The notes beneath the pieces were generated by a model. That model ran no database searches. It had not been told where the DNA came from and saw only the letters and a list, made by a program, of their open reading frames with translations. Of a DNA stretch of 64,000 bases, positions 45,823 to 57,005 are shown piece by piece. The number at the start of each line of letters is the position of its first letter. The first letter of the stretch is position 1. Source of the stretch: Hydractinia symbiolongicarpus (Eukaryota; Cnidaria; Hydrozoa; Anthoathecata; Hydractiniidae); the NCBI RefSeq assembly GCF_029227915.1, contig NC_079876.1:35073828-35137827 (forward strand), read 5' to 3'. A program made the position numbers and the translations under genes.

Positions 45823-47915
45823 AAGAGCTAAATTTAGAATTATATAGTATATTGTTTAGTTACGAACCATTTATTCTTAATTTCGTTAAAAAAATGCGGG
45901 AATAAAAGTTGAAAGCCCATATTTTTTGCATAACAAAGTTCTTAAAGGTTTAGCTAAGGTGTGAGATGTTATTTCCATTATTTATTAATGAAAAGACGAC
46001 ACATCATTTCTTCTGTCACCACTATAGTTTGTACGGGAAAAAAAGATATTCTTTTAAAAAATTATTATCTATATGTAGAAAAATAACAACAGCAACAACA
46101 AAAATAACGATTTAAGAGATGCAATTATTGTATTCTTTTTCATATATTCCTAACAATTCGAATTGAATGTTTCCCTAATATTACTGACGTCAATAAATCA
46201 CGTTCAATTACTCACTTTGTGTTTTACCAGGAGATGGGGTCGGTAAAAATTAATTTTACAAATTTTGTGCTGTTGAAGTGTTAATTTTAAAAACTTATTT
46301 TTTGGCCAATGGTAAAATGACTATATTAGTTTAAGAAAATTGCAAGATATCCGTCATAGTGCGCATTGTATAGCTCAATAACGAGTGGTTAGCCAAGGGG
46401 CTGCATAATTATTCAGCGTAGGGTGTTTTATCATTGATACATATTTAAAACCACCAACTATGATTAATATTCCTTCAGAAATTTCTGTTACCTTTTCGTA
46501 GCCGCAAATCAGCAGAATTAAAGCAATGAGTAGAATGTACCAATCAGAAAAACATATGTTATGTTTGTTCAATATTATATCTAAAGCTCAATAATATATC
46601 TAAGGTTCCATGACATAATTTTACATATCTGTATGTTAAAAATTGCTGCATTTTAAAAAAAGGTATTTTTCCTTTACCTTAACTTACAGGGGTGCTAACA
46701 GCAAGTTGTCCACTGGAGAATTGGAAAAAGGTGTACCTGAATATTAGAAGAGTTTTTATATAGTTTTATATCTTAGTGTAACGCACCTTTTTTGGATTAG
46801 TGTTGCATGATGTTTTGGAGCTTTCATCCAGCAACAACAAAAACCTGCTACAATAATCTCATGTATTTATAATTCATCTGCACCACATAACAAATTTTAA
46901 CAGTCGGAAATGAAACAGGATGTCACCGTAACAAAAATCTCGCCAAAACAGCACAAAAATATTTACGTTATTTCAGAGATAAAAGTTTTGCAAAACTCAT
47001 TTTTTTGCAGAACGGAACTGATTTTTACAGAACACATTTTTCATAACTTATTTTAGCACCTTAGATCCTATTTACACAATTAAGCATTAAAAAAATTCTT
47101 AGAACAAAGATATTTACCTTAAAAAATGTTCGTTACATTATGCGATTATATCAGTGCAAAGAAAATAATGGCTCAGTTGTTGTTTTTGTTCAATTTCCAC
47201 GCCAATTTTCGTCCGTTTAATAAGAAGAATAAGCCCCTGATTTTAATTTTACTGCAACAATTCAAGGTACCAAAAAATTCAAGCAGTTCTAAGTATAATT
47301 TGAAAATCATAAAAAATTCTAATTTCAATACTTTATAAATAAATGCTATAAGTAAATCTTTCCTTTTTTCGTATTTGAATTTTAAACTTTGGTTATCGTT
47401 CTAGAACTCAAAAAGTTTATTTATATTTATATATTTATATTTTATTGCAAATAAAAAGTGTTTAAGAAGAATTACATTTTGGTCAAAAAAAAAAATAATT
47501 TATTACTATCATTTAAATCATAGGCCTGATTACCAGCCCTGTGTTAAAGGAGAAAAAGGAGAAATAAAAGTAAAAGAGAAAATAGGTAAGGACAAGAAGA
47601 CTTGCTTTTAGTGACAAAAAAATGTCTCAATATTACATATGTATTAGTATTAGCATGGACTTTCGGAATTTACGACATGCTTTACTCACGTTACGAGAAA
47701 TAAGTCGTTTTAGCCTTAATTTTGGTGTATATTGATTTGATCTTGTGCTATAAAAGGCTAGTTGTAACTCATACATATTCTGTGGAAGAACATTATTATG
47801 AACATTTTACTGGGCTTTTCTTCCTTGTAAACTTTGAAGATACGTTTAACAACATGTCGTACAAATTTCTAAACATTGTATTCGTATCTACGAAAAATTT
47901 AATAATACTTGTCGT
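45823..47915. other. Intergenic sequence
   Basis: AT-rich, no supported gene on either strand. Confidence 0.45.
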
Positions 47916-48055
47916 TGCCCGAGGAAAAATCCACGGGTTCGCCCGTCCTTTTTATACCGCAATGCGTGCGTCTCCCTACCTGCGCAGCTAAGCTACCATT
48001 TTGCGTGACAGACAGACGGACGGACGGACAGACGTATACGGGCATTATAATATAA
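47916..48055 (+). repeat. Possible RTE-type retroposon 3' tail
   Basis: GCCCGAGG...CACGGGTTCGCCCGTCC is followed by a GACAGACGGACGGACGGACA run, then ACGTATACGGGCATTATAATATAA. A GACAGACGGAC run followed by an ATTATAATATAA-like end is typical of 3' ends of RTE-like LINEs and their SINEs in invertebrates. No RT is upstream, so this would be a severely 5'-truncated copy. Confidence 0.4.
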
Positions 48056-48065
48056 ATGAGCACAC

Positions 48066-48665
48066 AGTTTTAATTCTGATATGACGGATATCTAAATGTT
48101 GACACAATAAACTTTTTACATTCGTTTCTTATACTTTTTCAAGGTCCTAAGACAAAATATTAATACTAAGACAAATTTCAAATATACTTGTATTATAGAA
48201 TATACCTATTCCAACCAATGGTTTTAAAAATACTCACATCTTTTTTAGTGTCAACGAAGGTGTCAATCCACCCATTTTAGAAATCATCGCTGCTCCGTAC
48301 GTATTATTTGATATATATATTTTTGCTACTACCATAGGGAGATAAAAAGGTGGATTCAAGACAATATTAACTAATTTTCATTCTAATATAACGAATATCT
48401 ATATTTTAACCCAATAGATTCTTTACACTCGTTTCTAATACTTTATTAAACAAAATATCCAAAATTTGATACTTGTAATATAGAACATATCTATTCTAAC
48501 CCATGAATTTAAGAAAGATTCACATATGTGTTAACAACTTACTTTTTTTAGCGTCAACGAAAGTGTCAATCCACCCGTTGCGGAAATTATGGATTCGTAC
48601 GTATTATTTGATGTATCTATTTTTGCTACTATCAAAGGGAGATAAAAAGGTGGATTTAACACACC
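48066..48665. repeat. Two-copy tandem duplication, period about 303 bp
   Basis: Blocks recur in order: GACGGATATCTAA/AACGAATATCTAT, TAGAA(T/C)ATA(C/T)CTATTC, TGTCAATCCACCC, CGTACGTATTATTTGAT and GGGAGATAAAAAGGTGGAT. The key blocks sit at about 48,261 and 48,564. Both units are non-coding as far as seen; divergence of roughly 15-20 percent implies an old event. Confidence 0.65.
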
Positions 48666-50928
48666 CAGACAAAATATTATCTTGCAACCAAACGATTTAT
48701 ATTTATGTAAATATAAAACGAAGCAATTAGTAACATTAACATTCGCCGGGGTTTTTGAAATTAATTAAATAACATTTTTTCGCCGCAAAACGTAATTTTT
48801 CCCTTATCTTACACAAATATATCTGGTACTAAATTGGGACGAAAAAAGAACAAAAAAGAGACGGATATATATAAATATATATAATCTTTTTAATTCGGGG
48901 TACAACTCCTGGTATTTACCATAAGTTTGTTTTTTTAACCAGAATATTGAAAATAATGGCATGTTTTTGCTTAGGAAGGAAGCACTTACAAAATTATTTA
49001 GAGTCAGTTATGCATTTATACTTTTATGGATAGCAATAATTCGTACATAACATGTAAATCACTTTGGACGGCATGGAGTCAAATCATATCTCTGACTAAT
49101 TATGGATTCCCTTATTTATCAAGCTGAATTTCGTTCTTGCCAAGATTTAACATCTAACAGGTTATAATTTAGACTCCAGTAATTGAGCAGTTCCGTACGT
49201 ATTTTTTTCATGCTAACATTACTTAACAACAAAAATATTTATGTTACTTTTTTTTGATGTGTCATTACATCGTTTTCTTTTATTTCAATATTTTTTGTTT
49301 CCTCCTTTTTTAAAATGCACCGGTATGGATTCAAGAATTTGTCGATTGACAATATAAGTAATATACATTAACTTACTTTTTCCCCTTTGATATGGTAATA
49401 TGGCATATTTTTCTTTAATTTAAGATATTGTGTGAAAGCGGATATCAGATGGGAACATATATTTTTCTTATATTAGAGAAGTATGAGGAATAAACTTAAA
49501 TAATCAAATATTCTAACTTTTATATCTACTAAAAACCCAAACTATAACTCTGCAGCCTTCTTTGTTTGCCAAAGTTTTTCAATATCAAAATGACAGATAT
49601 CATCTTTCTCCTTGGGGAGGGGATCCAATTTACACTGTAACAGACTTGTTGTAATTTCTTTAACAAGGTTCAAAGTAATTTCACTCTTAAGGTGCCATGT
49701 ATAATTTATAAAAATTCCCTACTCATAGAACTCTTAAGCAGCCGAAATGGATTACACCTAATTTTTGACAAGTATAAAAAAATTTTCAATAAAAAATTAA
49801 ATGCAAATTTCACTCAGATGACAATAAAGTTACCCGTGTTTATGGTTTAAATCATTTAGTTTGTGCGTCATAGGGAAATGACTATACGATTAAATAAAGC
49901 TATGACGTTTGACAAAAATTTCCTTCCCTTTATCTGTTTCCATCATTGAAAGCTGCATAATTTTTAAAACAAAATCATATGGATTGGGACGTACAAAAAT
50001 ATCCAGTCATACCACGTGGACACCCAGTTAAAAAAATAATTACGTAACATATTATCTCTAATTAATTTGCATGTTTTCTTCTTTAGAAAGAACTTTGAGA
50101 GCAATCGAATGCAGTCTCGGCAAATAATTTTTTGCATTATAGAATTGATACAACAAATCTTATCTACAAATTCGTATTATTTTTTTACTTTTTTACCGTT
50201 TTTTACCGTTTTTCTGCTAAGTATTCCCTTTGTGGTATGCGCTGATATTTTAATCAAGTAAACTATTTTGTGTAAGTACTTAATCTATTATCATTTCTTT
50301 GGACATCACTTACTTTTTGTACATGCACACCTTTTGTTGCAGACAAAAGGAAAAGAGAAAGGAGAATGAAAAAGTGCACGATAGAAAAATTGCTTTGAAA
50401 TCCTTCTTTCTCTTCTCATTCCGTATCTTATAGTGTCTTCGTCATTGCCTACGTCAATGTCTTCTGCCGACACTGATTCTTATTCTTTTTTCGTCACGCA
50501 TTAAGTAATATAAGTGTATGGGTTCGCAAGCAACCTGGATTAATACAGGCCTTTAGAAATTGACAAGATATGGGGGTTTTTTAATGCAAAATATTTCATG
50601 AATTATTGAGTGGTTGTATTTATTTGTGCGCACATTTCTTATAAATTGTTTATTTAAAGTATTGGATTAAAATGGAAGTTAGAATGGAACAAATAAATAT
50701 TGTACACATCAGTTACATGTACTGCAGCATAATTATATAAAACAAAAAAACTGTACTAATAAATTTGTGCACAGGTGTTAAATGCATTACACAAGTAATA
50801 ATTCAAAATAGGTTCCTAATGAAATATTTAAATTTTAACTTTCAATAACATTATATGTGCGAGAAGTAGCTATGTATTGCTGCTGACTACATTTCTACAC
50901 AGATTTTGGCAGAATATTTTTATGAAAG
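48666..50928. other. Intergenic sequence upstream of the repeat-exon gene
   Basis: No confident exon. A frame at 50,067-50,261 has a hydrophobic stretch (FTFLPFFTVFLLSIPFVVC) that could be a signal or membrane segment, but there is no splice connection to the downstream gene. Confidence 0.4.
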
Positions 50929-51012
50929 CAACAGACCGCAATAAAACGTGATCCTCAAGTCTCATATTTTTCCATTTTGCCTGAACAACCAATACCGCAA
51001 GTTCTCACAATG
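50929..51012 (+). other. Possible exon or promoter/5' UTR preceding the 92-bp array
   Basis: An 84-bp stretch, open in the phase of the downstream exons, ends ...PQVLTM directly on a GTAAGT donor. It has no internal ATG except the last codon (51,010). A CCAAT motif is at about 50,989. Only its last 15 or so bases resemble the repeat units, as expected for the array's founding unit. Either it is an internal exon with a weak acceptor at 50,928, or it is promoter plus 5' UTR of a gene whose start codon is followed immediately by an intron. Confidence 0.35.
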
Positions 51013-51676
51013 GTAAGTTCTACTATATAAAACTTGTTCTGCAGTCTGATACTTATCGCCATATATATCACCGGGAATACGCTTTATCGCAAGTTATCAC
51101 AATGGTAAGTTCTACTATATAAAACTTGTTCTGCAGTACGATACTTATCGCCATATATATCGCCGGGAATACGGTTTATCGCAAGTTATCACAATGGTAA
51201 GTTCTACTATATAAAACTTGTTCTGCAGTCTGATACTTATCGCCATATATATTACCGGGAATACGCTTTATCGCAAGTTATCACAATGGTAAGTTCTACT
51301 ATATAAAACTTGTTCTGCAGTCTGATACTTATCGCCATATATATTACCGGGAATACGCTTTATCGCAAGTTATCACAATGGTAAGTTCTACTATATAAAA
51401 CTTGTTCTGCAGTCTGATACTTATCGCCATATATATTACCGGGAATACGCTTTATCGCAAGTTATCACAATGGTAAGTTCTACTATATAAAACTTGTTCT
51501 GCAGAACGATACTTATCGCCATATATATCACCGGGAATACGGTTTATTGCAAGTTATCACAATGGTAAGTTCTACTATATAAAACTTGTTCTGCAGTACG
51601 ATACTTATCGCCATATACATCACCGGGAATACGGTTTATTGCAAGTTATCACAATGGTAAGTTCTACTATATAAAA
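51013..51676 (+). repeat. Array of seven 92-bp units with splice signals, plus partial eighth
   Basis: The period is exactly 92 bp (TACTATATAA at 51,021, 51,113, 51,205, 51,297, 51,389, 51,481, 51,573; partial at 51,665). Each unit has a 32-bp part that begins GTAAGTTCTAC, contains TACTAT and TATATAAAA and ends GTTCTGCAG; it is identical in all seven. A 60-bp part follows, ending CACAATG. The 60-bp part is open in the phase of the downstream gene and encodes 20 residues, e.g. SDTYRHIYHREYALSQVITM. It varies only at codons 1, 8, 9, 13 and 15, and every difference changes the amino acid. Reading straight through meets TAA within the 32-bp part. The units may be exons with very short introns, or alternative first exons each with TATA box, short leader and ATG on the splice donor. 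Confidence 0.85.
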
Positions 51677-52694
51677 GCCTTTTTTCCAGGTTTTATGAAA
51701 AATAAGTTATTGCTAAACATGTTCATCTTCCGTCGCTTTGTTTTTATACCTGTCAGTAAGTAAGTATAGGGAGATTTTAAGGTAACTATTAAATCTCTAG
51801 AGCGTTTTTTTCTGTGCCAACGAAACAATTTTCCGGTGATGAAGTTAGTTGTTAAAATCTTAGAAAGAAACATAAATATGGCGTAAACATGTAAATAACA
51901 GATTAAACGCATGCAAAGTTCGAAGTTTTAAAAAGACAAAAAGCTAAAAATGGCGCCAAAAATACAAACATTTTTAACTAAAAAATAATTTCAAAAATAT
52001 GTTTGAACCTATTAGTATGTGTTAAAGCAGCGAATTTTTACTTTTTAAAATAAAATAGCAAACATAGTATTTTAGGTTTAAAACCAATAAGAAGCGTTGA
52101 ATTTTAAATTAATGTGAAATCCTGTTATTTTTTATTTCAAATTTTTACAAAATCTTGCCTAAGTATTAATACTACAATAGATTTTTCGTTTCAAGTTAGT
52201 TAGATATATGGTTGAAAAGGAAGTAATAAATAATAGTAATAAAGTCAATAAGTCAAAAAAAAACAATTAATTTGTGAAAAATAAAACGTGGAAATGAAAA
52301 TCAAGCTATTTGTTTTGTAAACGTACACCTTGTTACATTTCAACTAGTTATAATATTTAAAACCTATCATTGTCCTCAAGATTTGTTAAAAGAAACCACA
52401 AAGAAAGGAAAAATTAGCATACACTATTGATTACTCACGAATTCTATGTTTAAATTTCCAATCAAAATGTGTTAGAAAATTAGTCCTTTTATACTTTCTG
52501 GTAGTACCTTGTTACCTACTTAGAAGATGACGTCATTTAGTTCCACTTTTTCCAAGTTAGTTGGCGTTAAACCTAAAAATACACTGCAAATGCTTCAAAT
52601 TTAATAATGTATTGAAATCGTCTTTGTAGTTACGCAATGTTTGAATTCCTATTTATAAACGTTTTTTTATGTTATGTTTTATTTCCTCTTTTAG

Positions 52695-54749
52695 AACACA
52701 AACACAAAAAAGAAAAAAAAAGGAAAAGAAACAGGTTCTCACAACCAGAAGCAGCAACAACAACAGCAACAACAACAAATTCATAAGCAACAACAACAAC
52801 AAATTCATCAGCAACAACAACAACAAATTCATCAGCAACAACAACAACAACAACAAGCCCTTAGAGAAGTGTGGAGGAATGGAGAAAAATTTATTCTACA
52901 TTCAGTTATCCGAAGGGTAAGAAACCTGATATAAATCTTTTTTCGCTCTGATAACTATTTAATCCTAATGGTTTACTTATTTAATTATTTCAGAATTTGA
53001 GGAGAGCAGTAAAGAGAGTGGCGTAAGTTTTTGCTACTTATTCATGTAAATGTGTTATCACACTGTGCTATATACTTATAGAGATATTCGTTGTCTGTTG
53101 CAGGGAAAATGATGGTGCACCAGGTTTGGTTAAAGTTAGGCGGAGGAGGTTAAATCGAGAAATAGGAGAAAATGAAGATGTCCATAATGAGTAGGTTTAC
53201 TGTTCTACAATGAAATGGTTTTCCCGTTTTTAGTATTGAGCAACAACAACAACAAATTGAGCAGCAAAATCAACAACAAATTGAGCAGCAACAGCCACAA
53301 CAACAGTCGCAGCAGCAACATGCCCCAAAAGAAGTGTGGAGAAATGGAGAAAAACTACATTCAGTTGTCCGAAGGGTAAGAAACGTGATATAAATCCTCA
53401 TTCGCTCTAATAACTATTGAATCCTAATGGTTTACTTATTTAATTATTTTAGAATCCGAGAAGAGCAGTGAGGAGAGTGGCGTAAGTTTTTGCTACTTAT
53501 TCATGTAAATATTACACTGTGCTATAAACTTATAGAGATATTCGTTGTCTGTTGCAGGGAAAATGATGGTGCACCTGTTTTGGTGAGGGCAAGGCGGAGG
53601 AGGAGGTTATTCGCGAAATAGAAGAAGACGAGGATCTCCATAATGGGTATGTTTAACGTTGTACAATAATATAGTTTTCTCGTATGGTTTTCTCGTTTTC
53701 TCGTGTTTATTTTTTACCTCTTAATGTAAGAGTACTTACAAAAATCTTTGTATTTTATTGCACATTTATAATGTTTTCTATAAAAAGAAATTATCATGGC
53801 GAAGAAAATAAATTCTGCCGTTGTATCATTGTGTGATAATTTTATTAAGGGGCCTTTGAGCAACCACCAATAGAACCTGAAGCAGTAGCACCCATGCCAG
53901 TGCAGGAGGAGGAAGGTCGACCATACATAGTTCCGTAAGTAAATTATAATATAGTTAACAGAATCCTGGAGCATGGCATAAAAGCTGAATTACAGCCATA
54001 ATTCCTATGAAAGAACTTACAAACCAAAGATTATGAAAAATGATTTACACAAAAATTTGCATTAGGATTCCCTACTTGCCATGGATAAATGCTCACGTGT
54101 TTTGGGCATCTACTTTCATTATTTTGATGTAACGCATAAGTTCTATTTTGAACGTTTTACGCCAATAAAATACTGAGGCACGAAAAATTCAGGGTGTTTT
54201 GTTTCCTCAACTGGATCAAAATGCGATACCTTGAATATCTTGAGGTATTTCTACGCGACGTAGAACAGGTAAAACAATGGATGATAGCTATTGTCGTGTT
54301 ATGTTAGATATCTCATTAAACTTTTCCAGTGAACTGGTTTACCAACCTCTAGAACTGGCTTGAAGAAAGGAACTTATTTTTCCATTTAGGCGGAGTTACA
54401 TAATACGTTTCCACTGCCAGAGGACGCAATAAAATTTTCTGTTTATTGATTAAAGGCGTAATTGCAATCCTTGAGAGCGGAGTTTACGAATTAAAATATT
54501 TACGAAACGTTGCATCAGCAAATCTGAAAAAAGTTTTTAATTGATCGCATTGCTTTATTTATTTTGTGATCAAACGAATCCAATCAAACAATGAAGGCAA
54601 GTGGCTTTTAGATTGTCTGCTTAGAGCTTTGGTAGTTTCGCGTCATTCTTTTCTAGAATGTACCCTTAATGGTGTTCATTTAACTTACGCCTGTTCTCCA
54701 CTTTAGAAAACTTCCACCAAACAGAACCGAGAAGAACACTACTGCTTGA
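52695..54749 (+). CDS. Poly-Gln/Arg-rich protein with duplicated three-exon module
   Basis: Exons in matching phase: 52,695-52,916, 52,994-53,022, 53,104-53,190, 53,234-53,375, 53,453-53,481, 53,558-53,582 (or 53,646), 53,861-53,934 (or from 53,850) and 54,707-54,749 (TGA). All have GT donors and AG acceptors. An ATG ending on a GTAAGT donor at 51,654-51,656 would supply the start, giving 217 residues. Order: a lysine-rich start, poly-Q with IHQ interruptions, EVWRNGEK, a basic RRAVKRVAENDGAP block, then a second poly-Q/EVWRNGEK/RRAVRRVAENDGAP copy, then an acidic/proline tail (EQPPIEPEAVAPMPVQEEE) and a short terminal exon. Using the long form of the sixth exon meets TAG at 53,619; the GTGAGG donor at 53,583 with the acceptor at 53,860 avoids it. 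No known domain is recognised; the basic content suggests a nuclear or nucleic-acid-binding protein (inference). Confidence 0.6.
52867..53646 (+). repeat. Tandem duplication of a three-exon gene module
   Basis: The segment with exons EVWRNGEK / RRAVKRVA / ENDGAP and its two introns recurs after about 454-464 bp. Intron sequence is conserved between copies as strongly as the exons (e.g. AATCCTAATGGTTTACTTATT and TTCGTTGTCTGTTGCAG), so the duplication is recent. It lengthens the protein by a whole Q-rich plus Arg-rich unit without changing phase, except for the indel in the last exon. Confidence 0.8.
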
Positions 54750-55779
54750 AATTTCCATATACTGGTGCACTTTTTCCAGACAGAAATTTAAATAATTCTC
54801 ACTAAATAGAATGATGTGATTGGTTTACTAATTTTATACCGGTCGTTTTCGCACACAGGAAGTTGATCTCGATTTTACTTTCCCCGGATCAGAACAGGAA
54901 GGAAAATTTTAAACTCACATGGTGTGAACATTTTATGCATGCTTAGAAGCTTTTTTGTTCCTGTCTAGAAGTGGAAAATAGCTTTTACTGACTGAGGCCA
55001 TATTTTCGTCAAAATTGACACAACAAATTTGAAAGATGTTAAAATGATTACTTGTTCGCAGATAAGAAATGTTTTGTTTTTTACAAGATTTGTCATTCTG
55101 ATCACAAAGCATAATGGAAATGGATATTTTGTATAACCTACCGGTACGCAAATTAGAAAACAGGATTAACTTTTAAAACCTACGCACAGCAAAACACAAA
55201 ATATTGATATCTGTCCTCTTTTCTAGATAAATCTTGTCCTGAAAGACAAATCAAAAATTGGGTAAAAATATATACAATTGATGAAATGCAATAAACATTT
55301 TTTTACCTTTTGTTGAGACTCGTGAATCCATTCCTTATTTTTATGCAATTCTCATATTATTATTGAAAAAAAATATCAAAACAATAAAAGAACCAATAAT
55401 TTTTTCAAATTCGGAATATGATTTTGGTGTCATTTTGATCAAGTATTAGACTACTCTTTAAAATATTCCTAATTTTATAGATATTAAGAGTGAAGTCTAC
55501 CTATGTATTTTTTCTCTTAAAACCAGCTATCGTGCATTATTTTATAACTTCGTGATTGGATGTATTCTGATGGTGTGGTAAATTGCAAACTTCAATTAAA
55601 ATTTAAGAGATTAGCTAAAACAAACCGCCGTTTGTATTTAAAACAAGTCGATAAGGCCTGTGGAGTAATCCACTTAGGCAAAAGGACAATAGAAATATAG
55701 GTTGTTTTAGACATTTTGCTGACGCCAGCAGTACAAATACACAATAAATGAATTTAGAAACTTGTTTTCATATTTCCTC
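54750..55779. other. Intergenic sequence
   Basis: Downstream of the poly-Q gene; no canonical AATAAA was found close to its stop. No other gene is supported. Confidence 0.45.
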
Positions 55780-56045
55780 CATTGTGTAGAGCTTACACTT
55801 CTGATCAAGAAAATGTATATAATCGTGTGGATTTGATGAGTGATTAATGAAATATAAGGGTTTAAGAATTTTGCTGACGTCGGCATGGCCCGTCAAAATA
55901 CAAATTATTTTTGTAAAAAATTTGTATACCTGTTGCCTTCATCGTAAAGATCTGGAAGCGCTGATTAAGAAAATGCATAGGATCATGTACTGTGGATAAA
56001 CGGTTGGAGAGATATTCGGTTTTGAAGGTTTTTTAATGACGTAAT
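55780..56045 (+). repeat. Diverged tandem repeat, period about 150 bp
   Basis: Two units share (C/G)TAGAGCTTACACTTCTGATCAAGAAAATG / GTAAAGATCTGGAAGCGCTGATTAAGAAAATG-type blocks, then ATCGTGT or ATCATGT, GTGGAT(A/T), and (T/A)TTTGCTGACGTC / TTTAATGACGTA. A third relative is at 15,235-15,440. Unclassified. Confidence 0.45.
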
Positions 56046-56435
56046 CAACCCGTCCATTCCGAAACGGATTCGGGGACCCAAGTTTATGAAAAATTACCCA
56101 AATGAGTCTTAAGTGGTCCCTTGTCACCCACGCGGTGATCATTGACGTCACCACCTCGTTTCTAAGTTATTTGGCCTCAAAATTGTAAGTGCGCTGTAAT
56201 GGCTTCATTAAATTAATATAGGATATTGACGTTAAAGTAGTGTTATTGACGTCGCGCCGTATTCGGCGACTTTAAAGAAAATTTCCACAACATCAAAGGA
56301 AAATGTTTTTTTGAAAAGGTTTTTGCTAAGGTCGTGATAAGACGTGTTTTGAGAGTTGTTATTTAAAAAGGTTTTTTTTTGTTGTTGTTTTTTACTGTTC
56401 ATAAAACTGCGAGTTTATAGAGCTTATATTTGTAT

Positions 56436-57005
56436 CATGGATGTGGAAAGGAAAATAACGGAATCTATAAAAGAAATCCATCTGAAGAGAAAAAGAGCGA
56501 ACACTGACACAATTGTAACCTACACACCAGAAATCGAGCGTATAGGAATGTTGTGGTTAAACTTTGCGAAAGTAGCTTTAATCAAGCTAATGTGTTAAAA
56601 GTAGTTGACAAAAAAGATGATTGGCGAACAGTTAACAATGCGCCATCGCGGTTTCAACAAAGGAACCATCAAAATTATGATGTAATTAGTAAAAAAGATG
56701 ATTGGCGAACAGTTACCAATGGGCCATCGCGGTTTCAACAAGGGAACCATCAAAATTATGATGTAATTAGTAAAAATAGGTTTAATTATTTGTCCCAAGA
56801 GGGTACAAACGTCACGGAAAACCATACAAATAATATACATAACACAAACGTAGAATCTAGATCACACCCTGTTTATCCTGTTAATGTTTCGTCGCCGAAA
56901 AGACCAAATCCGGTTATTAACCAACACCCGGAAAGAGAACAATACAGATACCGTAAAAATTTATATAAATTTGGATATAGAAAAAGTAAAAAATTTACGT
57001 CTTAA
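56436..57005 (+). pseudogene. LINE ORF1 remnant with duplicated 27-residue repeat
   Basis: The region starts at the ATG 56,436 and shifts frame near 56,560 into a second open stretch that ends at TAA 57,003. It is hydrophilic and contains two 81-bp tandem copies (56,610-56,771) around DDWRTV...PSRFQQ.NHQNYDVI, followed by a basic end. Nothing like an RRM or zinc knuckle is seen. It overlaps the endonuclease frame by about 120 bp. Confidence 0.5.

Noticed and set aside
50994-51676. 92-bp array as a CRISPR array
   Set aside because: The genome is eukaryotic, units are contiguous near-identical repeats without unique spacers, and the variation is in a few codons only.
51013-51676. 92-bp array as tandem spliced-leader RNA genes
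   Set aside because: ATG|GTAAGT resembles a spliced-leader donor, but no Sm-binding site is seen and the unit is too short to hold promoter plus a typical leader RNA. Kept only as a remote alternative.
52653-52856. Minus-strand poly-Leu ORF
   Set aside because: It is the complement of the CAA/CAG repeat encoding poly-Gln on the plus strand.
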